Assembly: GCF_014490445.1 (NCBI RefSeq) | Contig: NZ_JACTUZ010000008.1 | Span: 1 to 64,000, forward strand | Reading direction: 5' to 3' | From: Pseudoroseomonas ludipueritiae | GTDB lineage: Bacteria; Pseudomonadota; Alphaproteobacteria; Acetobacterales; Acetobacteraceae | Length of the DNA stretch: 64,000 bases | Shown here: positions 40,101 to 51,700 of the stretch, one piece after another | Position numbering within the stretch: the first letter of the stretch is position 1 | Layout of the letters: every line of letters begins with the position of its first letter | Position numbers and translations under genes: made by a program | The notes under the pieces: model-generated | Seen by the model: the letters and a program-made list of their open reading frames with translations, nothing else | The model's database searches: none | What the model was told of the DNA's origin: nothing

Positions 40101-42739
40101 AACACCCCGTGCTTCTCCGCGGCCGTCAGTGGCAGCACGGCGGGAACGATCACTCGCGTGATCTCCTCCTCCCCGACGTGCGTGAGGCGCAGTTCGGACG
40201 CGATGTCGGCGACAATGCTGCGCAGTGTGACGGCGAAGGTCGTTTGCGGCTCGAAGCGGGGTGGCCGCGATGCACCTCCCGCGCGCCAACGGCGGTAGGC
40301 ATTTGCTTCCCGATCCGCTTCGTCCTTGGGCATCAGCACGCCGACCGCCTCAGCCGGCTCGCTGCGCAGGTAGCGTCGGCCCGCAACCTTCACCTCCTTA
40401 CATCCACGCGGGACGGCGGCAGCGGGAATGGCTTCAAACGCTTTCGTCGCCGCTGCTGCGCTTAGTGTCGCTCCGCCAAGGTAGTACGCAGCGAAGCCGA
40501 CCCTGCTGAAGGCACCAAAGCGCAGCACGCCGACAAGTTCGCTGTCGTCGCTTTTACTCTTGCCAGATCCCCGCGGAAGCGTGAGCCGTCGGCCGAGCGG
40601 GAAGTCGATGCTCCCATTGGTCTCGATTTTTTTTTCGCGCATTGTAGTATCGAGGCCCATCGGCTCACCTACAAAAGAGATCTCCGCCTCATCCACCGCC
40701 GCGATGTTTACGCAGGCCCCGTTCGCCGTCCTCAGCTTCGCCGTGCGCGGTGTAGCGCGATCGACCGTCGACTGCGCCCGTTCCCGTTCTTGCCCATCGC
40801 CGTAAAGCCCCTTGATCGTCTCCTCGAGGTTCACGCCGGAGATCGGATCGTCGTATGCGACGCGCTTGCGCGTCAGCGGCCGCCAAGCGTAGCCATCAAT
40901 GACGATGGAGCCGCACGCGCTCAGCGTCCCTTGCGGGATGCCCAGGAACGGAACGCGCCCGACGAGGAGGTCGTCCGCATCGAGGTAGGTCTCGTCGCAG
41001 GGTGCATTTGCGCTCTGCCGCGCTGCTCCCACCCGGCGCGACAGTTCTGATGCGCAACCGAACGCCACTAGGGAGAGGCCGCCCGAGCGTAGCGCGAAGC
41101 CTTCCGCCCCAGCCGCGGTGTCGTCGAGGCTCTCGGTGACCGACCGCTGCTCCATCATCGCCGGGCGAACGGCAGTCATCATCCTGTCAACCCGCTTCTC
41201 AAAGTCGCGAGCAGCGGCACGTAGGTCGGCCGACACTAATTCGAAACGCGGACCGCCGTTGGCGGTGGTGCCACCGAGCAGCAGTACGCCGTCGCGCTGG
41301 GCCAGAACATCGTCGTCACTGGGCTGCAGCATGCTTGCCGCAAGGCACAGCTCCTCGCGCGTTGCAGGGAGGAACTGGAGCGGCACCGCGGTTCCACCGC
41401 TCCCGCTGAAGGTTGCTTTGGCCAGGGTCCAGCGAGTATGCCTATCGGCGGCGTCCGTCCCCTGCGCAAGCCCCTCCATCGGGCCAAGGCGGACGAACAT
41501 ATAAGCTGTGCCGGAGGTGTTGCCAGCCCTCTCCAGCGCAGCCGCAATCGGCGCGAAGTCGGCGCGGACGTCGTAGAACGTGCGCATAACGCGGCCGATG
41601 TCGGGCGTCTCGTCGAGCGCGACTAGCCGGGCGGTAGCAGAATAGGCATCGGGCTCGCTACCGACGTGCCAGTCTTCCGCACTCGCGGGCGGTTTGTAGT
41701 CCGTGCCCGGGCTCTGCGTCCCATCTGGATTGGTCCGCGGCTGGCTCTCCTCAAGTTGCTCGATTTCCTCCTCGCCGATCGCGCTGCCAAGCAGGAAGCG
41801 GATCCTCAGCTCGAGCAGCCGCCTGTAAATAGCCGAAAGGCCTTTGGTGATGTGCTCGGGCGCGCAGCTCTCCTGCCCCTGACGCTCCCGCAGCGTCTTC
41901 GCGCAGTCCTCGACGGAGCCGTTGGCGAGCGCCATGCCGAGCTTCTGCATCGCCCCGCACTCCTTCGCCGCGTCGGCGAAGCCTAGATCAATCGCCGCTC
42001 TGCGCTTCTTCTTGGTGATGGAGATCGTGTTCAGTGGCTGCTTCAACTGGCCGCTTGTGGATGTGTTCTCGCCCGCGTCGAGGTCGTCGTAAAGGGTTTT
42101 GAGCACTTCCGACTCATTGAGGAACGCCTTCGCTTGGTCGAGGGCCACCTTGCGGATCAATGCACGCTCTTCATCGGGGTCTGGGGCGAATGCGACGCGG
42201 ACCGCCTCCAGCGCGCGCGCCATCTTGGTGAGAAGGGCAACGTCGCCCTCCTTACCGCTGAGGCAGACGGTCCTATCCTCCGGTGCGATGTCTTCGAACG
42301 CCTGAAGCGCTGCCGCAAATTTTCGAAAGTCGCCAGCCTCGTCTGGCATCAGGCGGCGCCACATCGCATCAGCGTCGGCGAGTTTGCCGCGCTTGTTCGA
42401 CCATGGCCTTATCGTCGGCGCTTGATCCCCCTCTGCAATGCTGCTGAGGACGAGAGTCTTCCCCGCGTTGCACGGTGTGGCCGGGCCGGAGAGGGGAAAG
42501 GAAACAAGCTTCACCTCTACCCGGCACCTCTCCATCAGCGTCTCGATTGTTGATGGCCAACTTGGGAGCGCAACGGTTCCTCGCGTCGTTGCAGGTGGCT
42601 TTACCGGGCGCAGCGCGAAGGTAAGCTTTAGCTTTCCACCTTCGGTGCCAGAAGGGATAGTGCGTGCCAGTATATTCGCGTGGTCTTGAGGCGTTTGTGC
42701 CTTCACAGGATCGGTGACTTGCGTGTGGCGCGCCATCAA
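37181..42739 (-). CDS. giant hypothetical protein, second of an overlapping pair (1852 aa)
   Basis: This is an uninterrupted 1852-codon frame. Its ATG at 42739 overlaps the TGA of the 3166-aa gene (ATGA), so the two are translationally coupled. I recognise no family or catalytic motif. The protein mixes beta-rich stretches and short helical segments, with many Pro/Arg turns, a KKKRR basic cluster near residue 240 and repeated beta-strand-like lines such as RTVRLRAQSVAASG near the end. Composition is protein-like throughout (balanced, with few low-complexity runs). No membrane segment or signal peptide is obvious. It may act as a structural partner of the upstream giant protein. Mostly unknown. 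Confidence 0.75.
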   Translation of the reverse strand: MMARHTQVTDPVKAQTPQDHANILARTIPSGTEGGKLKLTFALRPVKPPATTRGTVALPSWPSTIETLMERCRVEVKLVSFPLSGPATPCNAGKTLVLSSIAEGDQAPTIRPWSNKRGKLADADAMWRRLMPDEAGDFRKFAAALQAFEDIAPEDRTVCLSGKEGDVALLTKMARALEAVRVAFAPDPDEERALIRKVALDQAKAFLNESEVLKTLYDDLDAGENTSTSGQLKQPLNTISITKKKRRAAIDLGFADAAKECGAMQKLGMALANGSVEDCAKTLRERQGQESCAPEHITKGLSAIYRRLLELRIRFLLGSAIGEEEIEQLEESQPRTNPDGTQSPGTDYKPPASAEDWHVGSEPDAYSATARLVALDETPDIGRVMRTFYDVRADFAPIAAALERAGNTSGTAYMFVRLGPMEGLAQGTDAADRHTRWTLAKATFSGSGGTAVPLQFLPATREELCLAASMLQPSDDDVLAQRDGVLLLGGTTANGGPRFELVSADLRAAARDFEKRVDRMMTAVRPAMMEQRSVTESLDDTAAGAEGFALRSGGLSLVAFGCASELSRRVGAARQSANAPCDETYLDADDLLVGRVPFLGIPQGTLSACGSIVIDGYAWRPLTRKRVAYDDPISGVNLEETIKGLYGDGQERERAQSTVDRATPRTAKLRTANGACVNIAAVDEAEISFVGEPMGLDTTMREKKIETNGSIDFPLGRRLTLPRGSGKSKSDDSELVGVLRFGAFSRVGFAAYYLGGATLSAAAATKAFEAIPAAAVPRGCKEVKVAGRRYLRSEPAEAVGVLMPKDEADREANAYRRWRAGGASRPPRFEPQTTFAVTLRSIVADIASELRLTHVGEEEITRVIVPAVLPLTAAEKHGVFDEAPQGCFPSKAPRAEVVERIPRWRDAYHQPTKVVRPADGLRDIHADAAWGGFPVLRRDKASAADRIAIGNAAFDDGRTWLDDAKRWSKMLAEGKQEKPPVPRAGDGVFARLATKTVVQGRTVPIYPDPMAQSLVLRLRRREDPARDADGPVLVVPLVEAERYPNVVPIAVTVERVPFGPGGLLPTSTIEQRGHVVVEGCRCINVVVRLAPGDRRELDLWPLPSVQTMVAWSELIDTAATMWLEGGLTEVKGLEEAPADPCPELAQCGIAGLRAVGKAVLEVLAKRLREVMMLRPIPQLARVRTLMVMHATTRPVLHPIPHLLALRRVDTALQKDGQNLGEAILKRAQPLPPAWQVGGSSAANAVPGGTAVDLGGFIRIHVPSTEAIEVVVCGIAPLGEKMDDPDKKRTPSDVVLGKYPCRSSAPDALHIPDSELYGFQVSQSGAVTFASREAMWAKFGNIASQAARDAAMEPTGEALLSLHALFARPDAITPTSPNGVTAQIGSLFADTGARRIRVKIRAVSSHAAGFATRPFIRGGLYQASEPLPAEETVRATGWSDPIWIPASDRPASPVAAAEAHPAIRERPVGSRGYPDAATTVERVNVVRLWFARPWFSSGEGERLGIVLWPPVKRPKSLPCPAPDVLRPSTQETNPVLPVVDYMTLDRFAEIDLPGAGPFISRWGSDPIETFPMAGWRDWRIPNSVFADLPAADAEDSQDTGPYAARLVENVPMPIPDTGSKDGATKRGRGNGEDKMKPEPIQRYLNVDLLTFTPRFDIDREQWFVDLTLDPGPMISPFVRLGVVRYQEQAPRDLMVSFPGDPFQFQMLTRRQTAVWVEADPNSREHSIVRVEVSGPASPEPEPDLSMVELIDEAVVTRVNVRLVGVDPQTRTVRLRAQSVAASGATGDYACWRTGFRVPNVALDPNRLTLTLFVEERAHRPPTARTEFVQDFGASSPRYVTEIRVPPRPASSTR

Positions 42740-45700
42740 TAATACCCCACGGAACGGACGGAACTAAAGTACGAGCGCCAAGTCGCGTAGTTCTCGTCCT
42801 GGCCTTGCACATCGAGATGGAGGGTGGGGCCAGCAGCAAGGATGCTGCCAGCCTGGGCGAAGGGGGTGGAACTGAGGGCAGGAGTGTTGCCAGCTTGGGC
42901 AAGGAGGATAGGGCCGCCCCGCAGGCTCGCAGTTTTCCCGGCGGTGGAAAAGCCCTTGCCTTCCTTCTTCCACACTGTGATTGCGAACCTGATCTTTGCG
43001 AAACCGACTGAGAATGAGTACCGAAACACAGCAGAGCCGGTCATTGCACCGGTGCCATCTTGCCCGATCGTCACCGTCAGAGAGGTGGAGATCGAGAAAA
43101 TGGCGATGTGGCCCGACCCGCCAGCGAAGAAGTCGCCGGAAATCTCTGTGTAGCTTCCGACCTTGCTGATGGAGATGCCAACCGAGATGCGCGCCTGAAT
43201 GGTTAGCGCTCCATAGGAGAGGGCACCACCTCCGCCGAACACAAAGCTGGCGTCAAAGCCGACGATGCGTCGTCCGTCCGACTGGATCGCGAAGTGGCCA
43301 CCACCGCCCCAGATCCCAGCGATGATCATAAACGGACTGTCGCGTGTGGACAGCGAGGCGCCGAGCGCGGCTGGCTTCTTCTCGAACGGGAGCACCGCGG
43401 AAGCGGACAGCCCGACGTTCATGAACGTCGCCCCGCCAAGATTAATGCTGGGGATGTTGATTGCGTATCCGGCTTCGATCCCGACCATACCGGACGCACG
43501 GCGAACATAGGCGCCGCCGCCGTTGCCGGTGAGCGAGGCAGCCAGCTCCTCAATAAATTCGAGCTCCTTGCCGATCTTGAAGTCCACGAAATCAATGTCG
43601 AACTGTGGCTCGCTCCCTGCCGTCCAAGACATGCGTGCGGCTGAGAAGACCAAAGTGAGCGCGTCGAATCCGCCGAGGAGGCGGATTTCGAATGGTGACA
43701 GCTCCGCCTGCGCCGCTGCTTCTACCCGCGGCGCCTCCCCCTCGAGAACAGGACCAAAATCGATTACGTTCAGTGAGGTGGCGGCGAAGCGGCCTGACTT
43801 GCCGGCTCCGATTGGGGCTGGGATGAAGATGCCGAGAAATGGATCGATGGGCGCGTCGAAACTCATTTCCGTACGCACTCGCGTCGGTACGATCCGCTTC
43901 AGCTCCTGCGCGATGAGGTTGCGCACCGCATTGAAGTCGACAAGCGCAGCGATGTTCGCTCGTGCTAGCGAGCTGACAACGTCGCCCACATTGTCCGCGA
44001 TCTGAGCTACCGCGAATCCGGTAGTCCCCTGCCACGTGTCCAAGAGGCCGCGCAGAAGCGTGAGCTTTGCTTCTGGAAATCCGCCGGTGTTGAGCAGGCG
44101 GACCGCGTTTTCCTCTGTAGCAAGGAAGTCCTTTGGCTTCGTAGCATTGGCGGCGAGGAGCTGCTCCTTCTCCGTCACCAACTGATCGATCGGTCGCTGC
44201 GGATCCTGCACGGCGACAAAAAGGAATCGCGGGTCGAAACTGTCCCCAGCGAGCCCGACGAGTTGCAGCGTCCTCGCGAGCTGACGGCCAGTATCCGAGA
44301 GCTTCCCGTCGCTACCGGTCAGCGCGTCGAGCGCGCTGGTGCGGGCGTTGACGACCCCGCGGTAAGTGGCGACGAGATCGCCCAGCCGGCCTTGCGAGAA
44401 CACCCCCTCGATCAGCCAGTTACGTGCCTCGATTACTCGCCTGCCCGTCTCCTTACGTGCAACGCCCTGCAGCGCAGCAGCAGCGCGCGCCGCTCCCGCG
44501 TACACGGCGGTGCGAACAGCATTGCCGTCCTTGTGCATCTCAAGGGGTATGACGACGGACTTCTTCAGCTCCGTGAAGGCGGTCTTCAGCGTCTTGCGCA
44601 AGGTCGTAGCGGCCTCGAGCTTGGCGGTCACTGTGGGCGCCGCGGCAACTGCAGCGATCTCCGACTCCAGCTTCACCTGCGCCCCAGCAAGGGTGGCCAC
44701 TCCAGCGGCGATGCTTTCGGGGGTCAGTTCGTCGAACGCTTTCAAGAAGCGCGCCTGCAGGATGTCGTAGGCCGGGCGAAAAAGGGTGAGCTCGGCACTG
44801 ACGGCATCGTTCGGTGCGACGGTGCCGAGCACCTCGTGTGCTGCGGCCAGCGCCGTAGCAAGAGCATTGCCCGAAGTCGCGGCGAGCGCCTCGCCGATGG
44901 CGGTGAGCTCGGCCTGCCCTGCGGTCAGTGCCGCCACCTCGAAGCGCGCAGCTGACACCTCGGTTCGACCGGCTAGGATCTCAAGCGCTGCCTTCTGCGC
45001 GTCCGTCGCGGAGGTGATGCCATCGCTTACGCTTTTCGCTGCCATAGCAATCGTGCCGGCACAATCGCTCGCTATGGTGAAGGTGTCCTGCGCAATCTGT
45101 GGCCACACGGCGAGGACGTTCAGAATTGCCTCGTGCGGATAGTCGTCTACCAGGGCGTCGAGATTGGCGAGGGTAGGGGCGTTCTGCACGGCCGCGATGC
45201 GGCTTCGGGCTGCGGTGATCCTCACCGTGAGGTCACGCGCAGCGACGTCGGCACGACCCACAGTGGCGGCGAAGCGGCGGAAGCCTGCAACAACGGTGCC
45301 GCGGACCAGGGCGAGCCCCGTCCTGACTGCCTTCAGCGCGTTCGAAGGTTCGTTACCGAAGTCTTCGTAAAAATCGCGCTCGGCACGCAGCACCTCCGCT
45401 AGAAACCGGACCAGAGGCGTAAAGCGGAGCGCTGCATCCCCGGCCACTATCGATCCGAACGCATCGTTCACGTCCCTGATCGCGGCGTCAACGGCGGCCA
45501 CGGTAGCGCTGCCGGCTTCGGCGTCGAGCCTCCCTACCTTTATGCTTGCCGCGTCGATCGCTTTGAGGAGGGCGGCAGGTGCGGCGATTGTGCCTCCGCC
45601 AGGAGTAGCTTCCCGGGCAAGGAAGGCGGCGACCTCAAGCCCGACGGAGAGGAGGTTCGCAGCGGCGCGGATGGCTCTCTCCAGCACTGCGACGGCGAGC

Positions 45701-48700
45701 GTGTCGAGCTCGGCGGCGAAAGAACTTCCAAGGATAAGCTTGTCAAGCTCCTTGGCGAAGTTGAGAGCGGCGCCGATCTTCGCCTCGAGCGGCGCGCTTC
45801 CGCCTAAAATTTCCACTGTCTGCTGGATGCGCCCGCCCGTTGTACGCAGATCGTCTAGGCTCAGCCCAAGCAGGTTGCGCGCCAGCTCGTCGAGCGACTT
45901 CGCCAGCTGCTGTTCCGCCTGAAGCTTCAGCTCGGTGTAGGTCTGGCGCAGCTCCTCACCAGTCGGGATTAGTCCGGCTAGCTCATCGACCCGGGCCGCC
46001 AGGCGACGGATCTCAGCGTCGAGACTCTTCAATGTCGCGACGGTGGCGAGCTGCTCGTCGACGCCGTCGAGAACCTCGTCCCAGCTATCGGCAGCTATGC
46101 CAGCGAATTCGGTACGTGCCGCTGCCCGAGCAGCGGCGGCGAGGTCGAACTTGCCGAGGTTGATTAGAACGACCCGTAAGTCGTCGCCATTCGCGAAAGC
46201 GGCATCGACGGCACTGCGGATGATTCGCGCCACCGTGCGGCGGGCGGCGTCGGTGACCCTCGGTGCCTCGCTGCCCGGGAGAAACGGGACTATGGTGTCC
46301 ACGATCGGTGCCACAGCGTCGAGGTCAACGGGCTGGTTGCCAGTCCCAAGGCGCTCGCGCAGCTCCTTTCTAACTTCTCCCAGAACTGCGCGGGCGGCGA
46401 CTTCGGCAAAGTCGGCTGAGGCGAAGGCACGCAGCTGCTCCAGCCAGGCGAGGAAGCGGGTGACATCGCCCAACTCGGCGCTGAAAAGGCGACTGAGCTC
46501 CAGCTTCAGCGGTGAAATCGGGTCGCGTGCAACTGCATCGAGCCCCTCCAATAGGTTGCGCCCCGCCGTCGGGATGCGCGTCACCAGCTTCAGCGCCGCC
46601 TCCGCGTTCGCCTCGCCCTCCACCGCTTGCAGTGCCAAGCGCAGCTCAGTGATGGCGCTCGCAACGGCCGGGTAAACGTTGGAAAGTTCAAGCGCCTTGC
46701 CGGCGATCGAGACATCGGCTTCGTTGAACGCCGTCTCGATGTCGGCGGCGAGGTCACGCAGCCGCGCAATCACCTCGTTGCGGATGAACTCGATTGCCTC
46801 ATCAACACTCCGTTGCGCCGCTGCGCCGTACTCCATAGTCTCGCGGATCAGGGGGGCGATGTCGGTGGCGCTGATCGTAGCGCTGATGACCTCGCTCAGC
46901 TTAAACACGCCGAGCAGGAGGCAGTCGTCGTCACCGAGAATGAGCTCGATCAGCCGCTTGATTGCGCTCTCTCCACCCTCTGGCGGTACGAATTGTGCTG
47001 GCACGATCTCATTGCCGGCGAGACTCTTCCACGACGGGAGCGGCGCCGCGAGCGCTGCCATCTGAGCCCGCGGCATGAGGAGGGCACAGCTGAACTCGGG
47101 CGGTGCAGCGGGAGCTACGTGTTGGAGCGGCTCCTTCAACGTCAGTGGGCCATTGCGTCTACTCAACAGGGTAAGCCAGCCTGCGGGCCTGCCGATCCCA
47201 CCAACCCTGTCTCCGCGGTTGCCTGCCTCCAAGCGCGTCGGCGTGAGAATGTTGAGCACGACCTCCATACGGGGCGCGCGCTCATCGGCTAGCTCTGTCC
47301 CGTCTGCGCTCTGCTTTGGAAGCCCGCTGCGCAGGTACGCGCCGTCGAACGCGGCAACGCAGGTGTTGCCCGTGCGTTGGCCAATAAGACGCGCGATCCT
47401 GTCGAGCCGCAGCACCGCGAACTGGATGAACGGGTAGAACGGGGGCTGGTCGCTCTGCCGCAGGATGGGGGCGAAGTCGAAGTTCTCGCGTCGTCTCCCG
47501 ATCGCGACGCCGCGCTGCTCCAGAAACGGCTTGTCGGCGGAGACACGGCATGCGGCGGGCGCGCCGCCTTCGGTGCAGGCGCACAGTGCCGCCGTGTCCT
47601 CCTCCGATGGCGGCGTCACTCCTGCCTGAACACCGGGGCGTCCCTCGACGCCAATTGTCCAGGCCAGCGTCTCGTAGGTGGTGTCACCCTCTGCTATCTC
47701 CTTAGCGTACTGCCGCGCCGCACCGCCGTGCATGCAGACACGCGGGCTGGAAGGGTCAAAGTTGGGGTCCCATGTTTCCGTCGCGATGCCGCTCGGGAGA
47801 CTGTTGTAGTAGTCCGCGAGCCGCGCGACCGTGTTCCGGTCGTCGGCTGCGATCGCGTCCACGAAGATGAGCGGCATGCGAAGCTTCTGTGGCACCGAGT
47901 CGATACGGAACTCGAAAGCAACATTGCCGCCCTCGTGCGGCGCGGTGCGCGGCCAGAACGCGAGGCCGCGTCCGTCCGGCACTGCGATGCGCCCACTGGC
48001 GGACACTGTTAGCGGCCCGCTGCCGGTGTCTGACTGCCCCTCCAGCGGGTCGACGAGGTCGGGCGTCTTCTCCGTGCAGATGGTAAGTGTCCTGCATGGC
48101 CAGCCTCGCCCGTCGTCCGGCTGCCCGTCGTAGGACTCCTTAACCGGCTCCGAGCAGCGAATAAAGAAGCGCTGCACGAGATACGCGGTCGGGCCACGGC
48201 CTGTGGCGCCGATCTTGGCCCGGCCGTCGTAGCGGCGCTCCGTAATCTTCGTGAGCGTTGCTCTCGAGCCGAAAGGGAACAGGTACCCTTTGTATACCAG
48301 TTCGACGTGGATGTCGCGCCCGATGACGGCACGGTGGCGCCAGCGCTGCAGCACCAGCGGTTCGTAAATCGGGTCGCGTGCGCGAGTGCGTGCGGCTGCT
48401 GGCGGCTGGAATGCAGTGTCGAGATCCAACGTGCCGCCGAGGGCGGTGAGGCGCAGCTCGCGAAAGTCGAGCGCTTTCGGCCTGTAGATTGCGCTCGCCG
48501 TCTGTTTACTCGTCTCGTTCAACTCGAGATCGATCAGCGCGTGCCCTGGTGGCGGAGCGAACACGGACGAATCTTTGCGCAGCTCGTCAGGCTGCTTCGG
48601 ATCGGCGGTGCCACTGGTGCGCATTCCGTGCACGGACGACAGCTTGACCAGCTGGTCTCGATCAAACGCGTCCATTGAGGTCCGGAAGGAGGGCCCGACG

Positions 48701-51700
48701 GCATCTGGCCCGGTGATGGGCTTTTCCACCACCTTGCCGTCGACAAGTTGAATGCTCGGGAGCGCCCACGGTGCGCGAGCGCCGCGCGGCGGTGGGTCGT
48801 ACACCGTGTTGATGCGCGTTGCGCTCGCGGCGTCCCCGCCCGGCCGCAATCCAATCGCCAGCCTGCGCAGGAAAGTCGCGGGGCGGAAGTCGTCTGACCA
48901 TATCGCGCGCAACAACGCCGGCGGGTGTTCGGGCGACAAGCTCACAGACCAAATCGGAACTGATTGGGGTAGAGGGACACCGAGCGGCTCCTCCCCAGTA
49001 GAGACGCCCAGAGCGACCGGCTGCGGCTGCACCCAGGTCGCGTCCTGCGCCGCCGCGAGCTGAAGGCGGAACGGCAGCTCGATCACGCTCTCGTCGGGAA
49101 GCGGCGCCTTCGCGGCATGGGCGTAGAGCTCGCCCGTGTGGGTTGCCACCGTACCAAGATCGCGCGGTGGAAACCCTTGCATGTGCAGCATCTCTGCGTC
49201 GTCCTGGAACCGCGCGAGGGTGCCATCTGCCTCACGCTTACGCAGGACCCGCGCGCGCAGTGGCGTCGCCGCCTCACGCCTGCGCCAGTCGAGCAGGGAC
49301 TTGAGCGCAAAAGGCTGCGGCACTGCCGGGGCACGCGTACTGGGGTCGATCCAGCTGAACGCGAGCCGCGAGGAGCCGGAGAACCGCGCCCGCGTCCGCC
49401 CTTTAAACGGATCTCGCCCTTCGCCTGACAGCTGAGTGTATTCGGCGAATACGTTGTCCGCGAACTCTTTGGCTTTACCAACTAGATTGTTCGCCCACCA
49501 AGTCGAGATGAAATCGCTGGCCTCCTTGATAGCAGCGCTGTCCGAGCGGATCGCCTTCTCTCGCCAGAAGTCGCGGAATTCCTTGTAGTCGAAGGCGACC
49601 CGCTCTTTGATCTCCGTCAGGCGTTCCTGCGCGATGCTGGCGTTGTAGCCCTCGATCTGATGAACAGTCGTCTTCAGCTCGCCCGCGAACTGCTCGAACG
49701 CCGTGCGCACTGTTGGGTCCGGCTTAGCAAATCGCTCGAACGCCTCCCTGACCAGGTGGTTGTTCGAAGTTTTCTCCGGTGGGGACCATTTTCCTTCGGA
49801 GTGCCATGCCTCAACGCCGAACAGGCGGCCCTTTAAGCGGGCCGAGGCGGCCTCCTGCCCACCACTCTGGTCGCTGAGAACGTCCCAGGCAAGCGCGCTC
49901 GCATCTGGGTCGAGATCCTTCGAGCCGATGTAGATCGTTTGGTCGCTGGGCAGGGGGTGCTGCTGAGTCGCTTGCGCGTCGAACAACGTGGCAAAATCGG
50001 CGAATTTCTGCAGACCGCTCCGCAGCGCATCAACGTCGGGCGGCGGAGCACTCATGGCCCTTAAATCGTCCAGCCACTTGGCAGCGTACCTGCGCAGCTC
50101 GATCCGGACCTTCGCCTTCTCGCTGCGCCGTCCTGTGCGCAGCGCGGCGAACTTTTCCCGCACGGTGGCGACGTCGGCGACGCTCGGGTAATGGGTCGCG
50201 AGCTCGAGCCAAGGAATGTCGGGCGGCGAGATCCCCGGGTTCTCCGTCCTGAGATAGGCCTGCTCGGCAACATGCTGAGAGGCGAAAACCGCCATTACCA
50301 CTGGCAGCTTGTTTCGGGTGACCGGAAGTGTGTCGGCCGGGTCGAGCACGGGGTTGGGGAGTAACAGCGGCTCCCCGGCATCGAGCCCGTCGCGCAACCG
50401 CATGTTGGCGAATCTGACGTCGAGCACAGTGTGGTCGCGTGCACGCCGCACCTTTACCTCGAAGTCGTCGAGCGGGACGTCCGCCGCCGCCTTCAGACCG
50501 CCTTTTCCAGGGGTGCGTGGGCCGTCGATCTCGATCACTCCATGCTGTTGCAGCGCGCCAGCTTTGGCGAGCGTCTCCACTTTGACAGAGACAAACTTGT
50601 CGAAGCCTGCGATAGGGACAGCCTGCAGGGCGAGGACGATCTCGTCATCGAGCGGGCGGAGGCGCTGCGGTGCGCGGCGCACGAGCTCGCACACTCCGGC
50701 CGGATCGTCGACGAGCGAGAAGGGAAGGCCCGCCAGCCGCGCGCGCAACGAAAACGCGTTCACAACGCGTTCGCCGAGCACGACATCTAGGCGCACCTTC
50801 CGAGCGGCCTGCGGCGGCGCGCCGGCACCCCCATTTTGTGGGTCCGGCAGAAGGCGGAGCGGCCCCCACGCGCGCGTCGCAAGCCTGACGAGTGGCTCGT
50901 CGCCTGAAGGCGGCGGCAGCACGTCTTTCAGCGGATCCACAACAGGATCGACGACGGTGACTACCAGATGGCCATCGATCGGCCCAGCCTTGATCACCCC
51001 CGTCAGCGCGAGCGCCCACCTGCCGCCACCGTCCTCCCCAAGAACAAGCCTCGGGGTCTCGGCCTCGACCGCGGCTGCCCGCGCTGCGGCCTCAAAGTCC
51101 GCTGGCGTTCGCGCCGATGCAGCAGCCGCGACCGATGCGTTGGCAGGGCTAGGCGGAAAGAGGGCGTCGATGTTGAGCGCTGCGAGTTGCTCGGTGCCGG
51201 TATGAAGCAGCACCCCGAAAGGACCCTCGAACGCAACCGTGACCGTGCGCCGGCCGCTGTCCGTCTCCAGTGCCGCACGCGCCCGGCTCCTCACCGTAAC
51301 GGCGGCGGCGGGGACGGTCAGGACGGTCTTGTTGGCAGCGGACGCGGCGAATGGCGTAACGGCGAGGGTAACGACATCGTCCGGAGGAGCGTAGCGGTTG
51401 CTGCCGAACGCGATATGGAATCGTGGCCTCTCATTCTTCGGGTCTTTTCGCGTCAGCCAGCCGAAGCGGGCCACCCCGAACCGGGCAAAGCCGTCGAATA
51501 GCGTCGCACTCGAATTCGCGTGAGCGTGCACGGTCCATAGCAGTGAGGGCTCCGGCGCGCCGTCAGGGGCATCGACGCCTGCTACGGCTTCCTGCCGCAT
51601 CTCGGCGTGAAACAGCCCCCTCGCTCTGACGGGCTTAGCCAGCACTGCTGATAGCGTCGCTTGCACCCAGCTCCCGGCAAGGATCAGCTCGAGTCCCTGC

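Noticed and set aside
50309-51205. 298-codon plus-strand frame
   Set aside because: Antisense to the giant gene; Ser/Arg/Thr-rich composition and no ribosome binding site.
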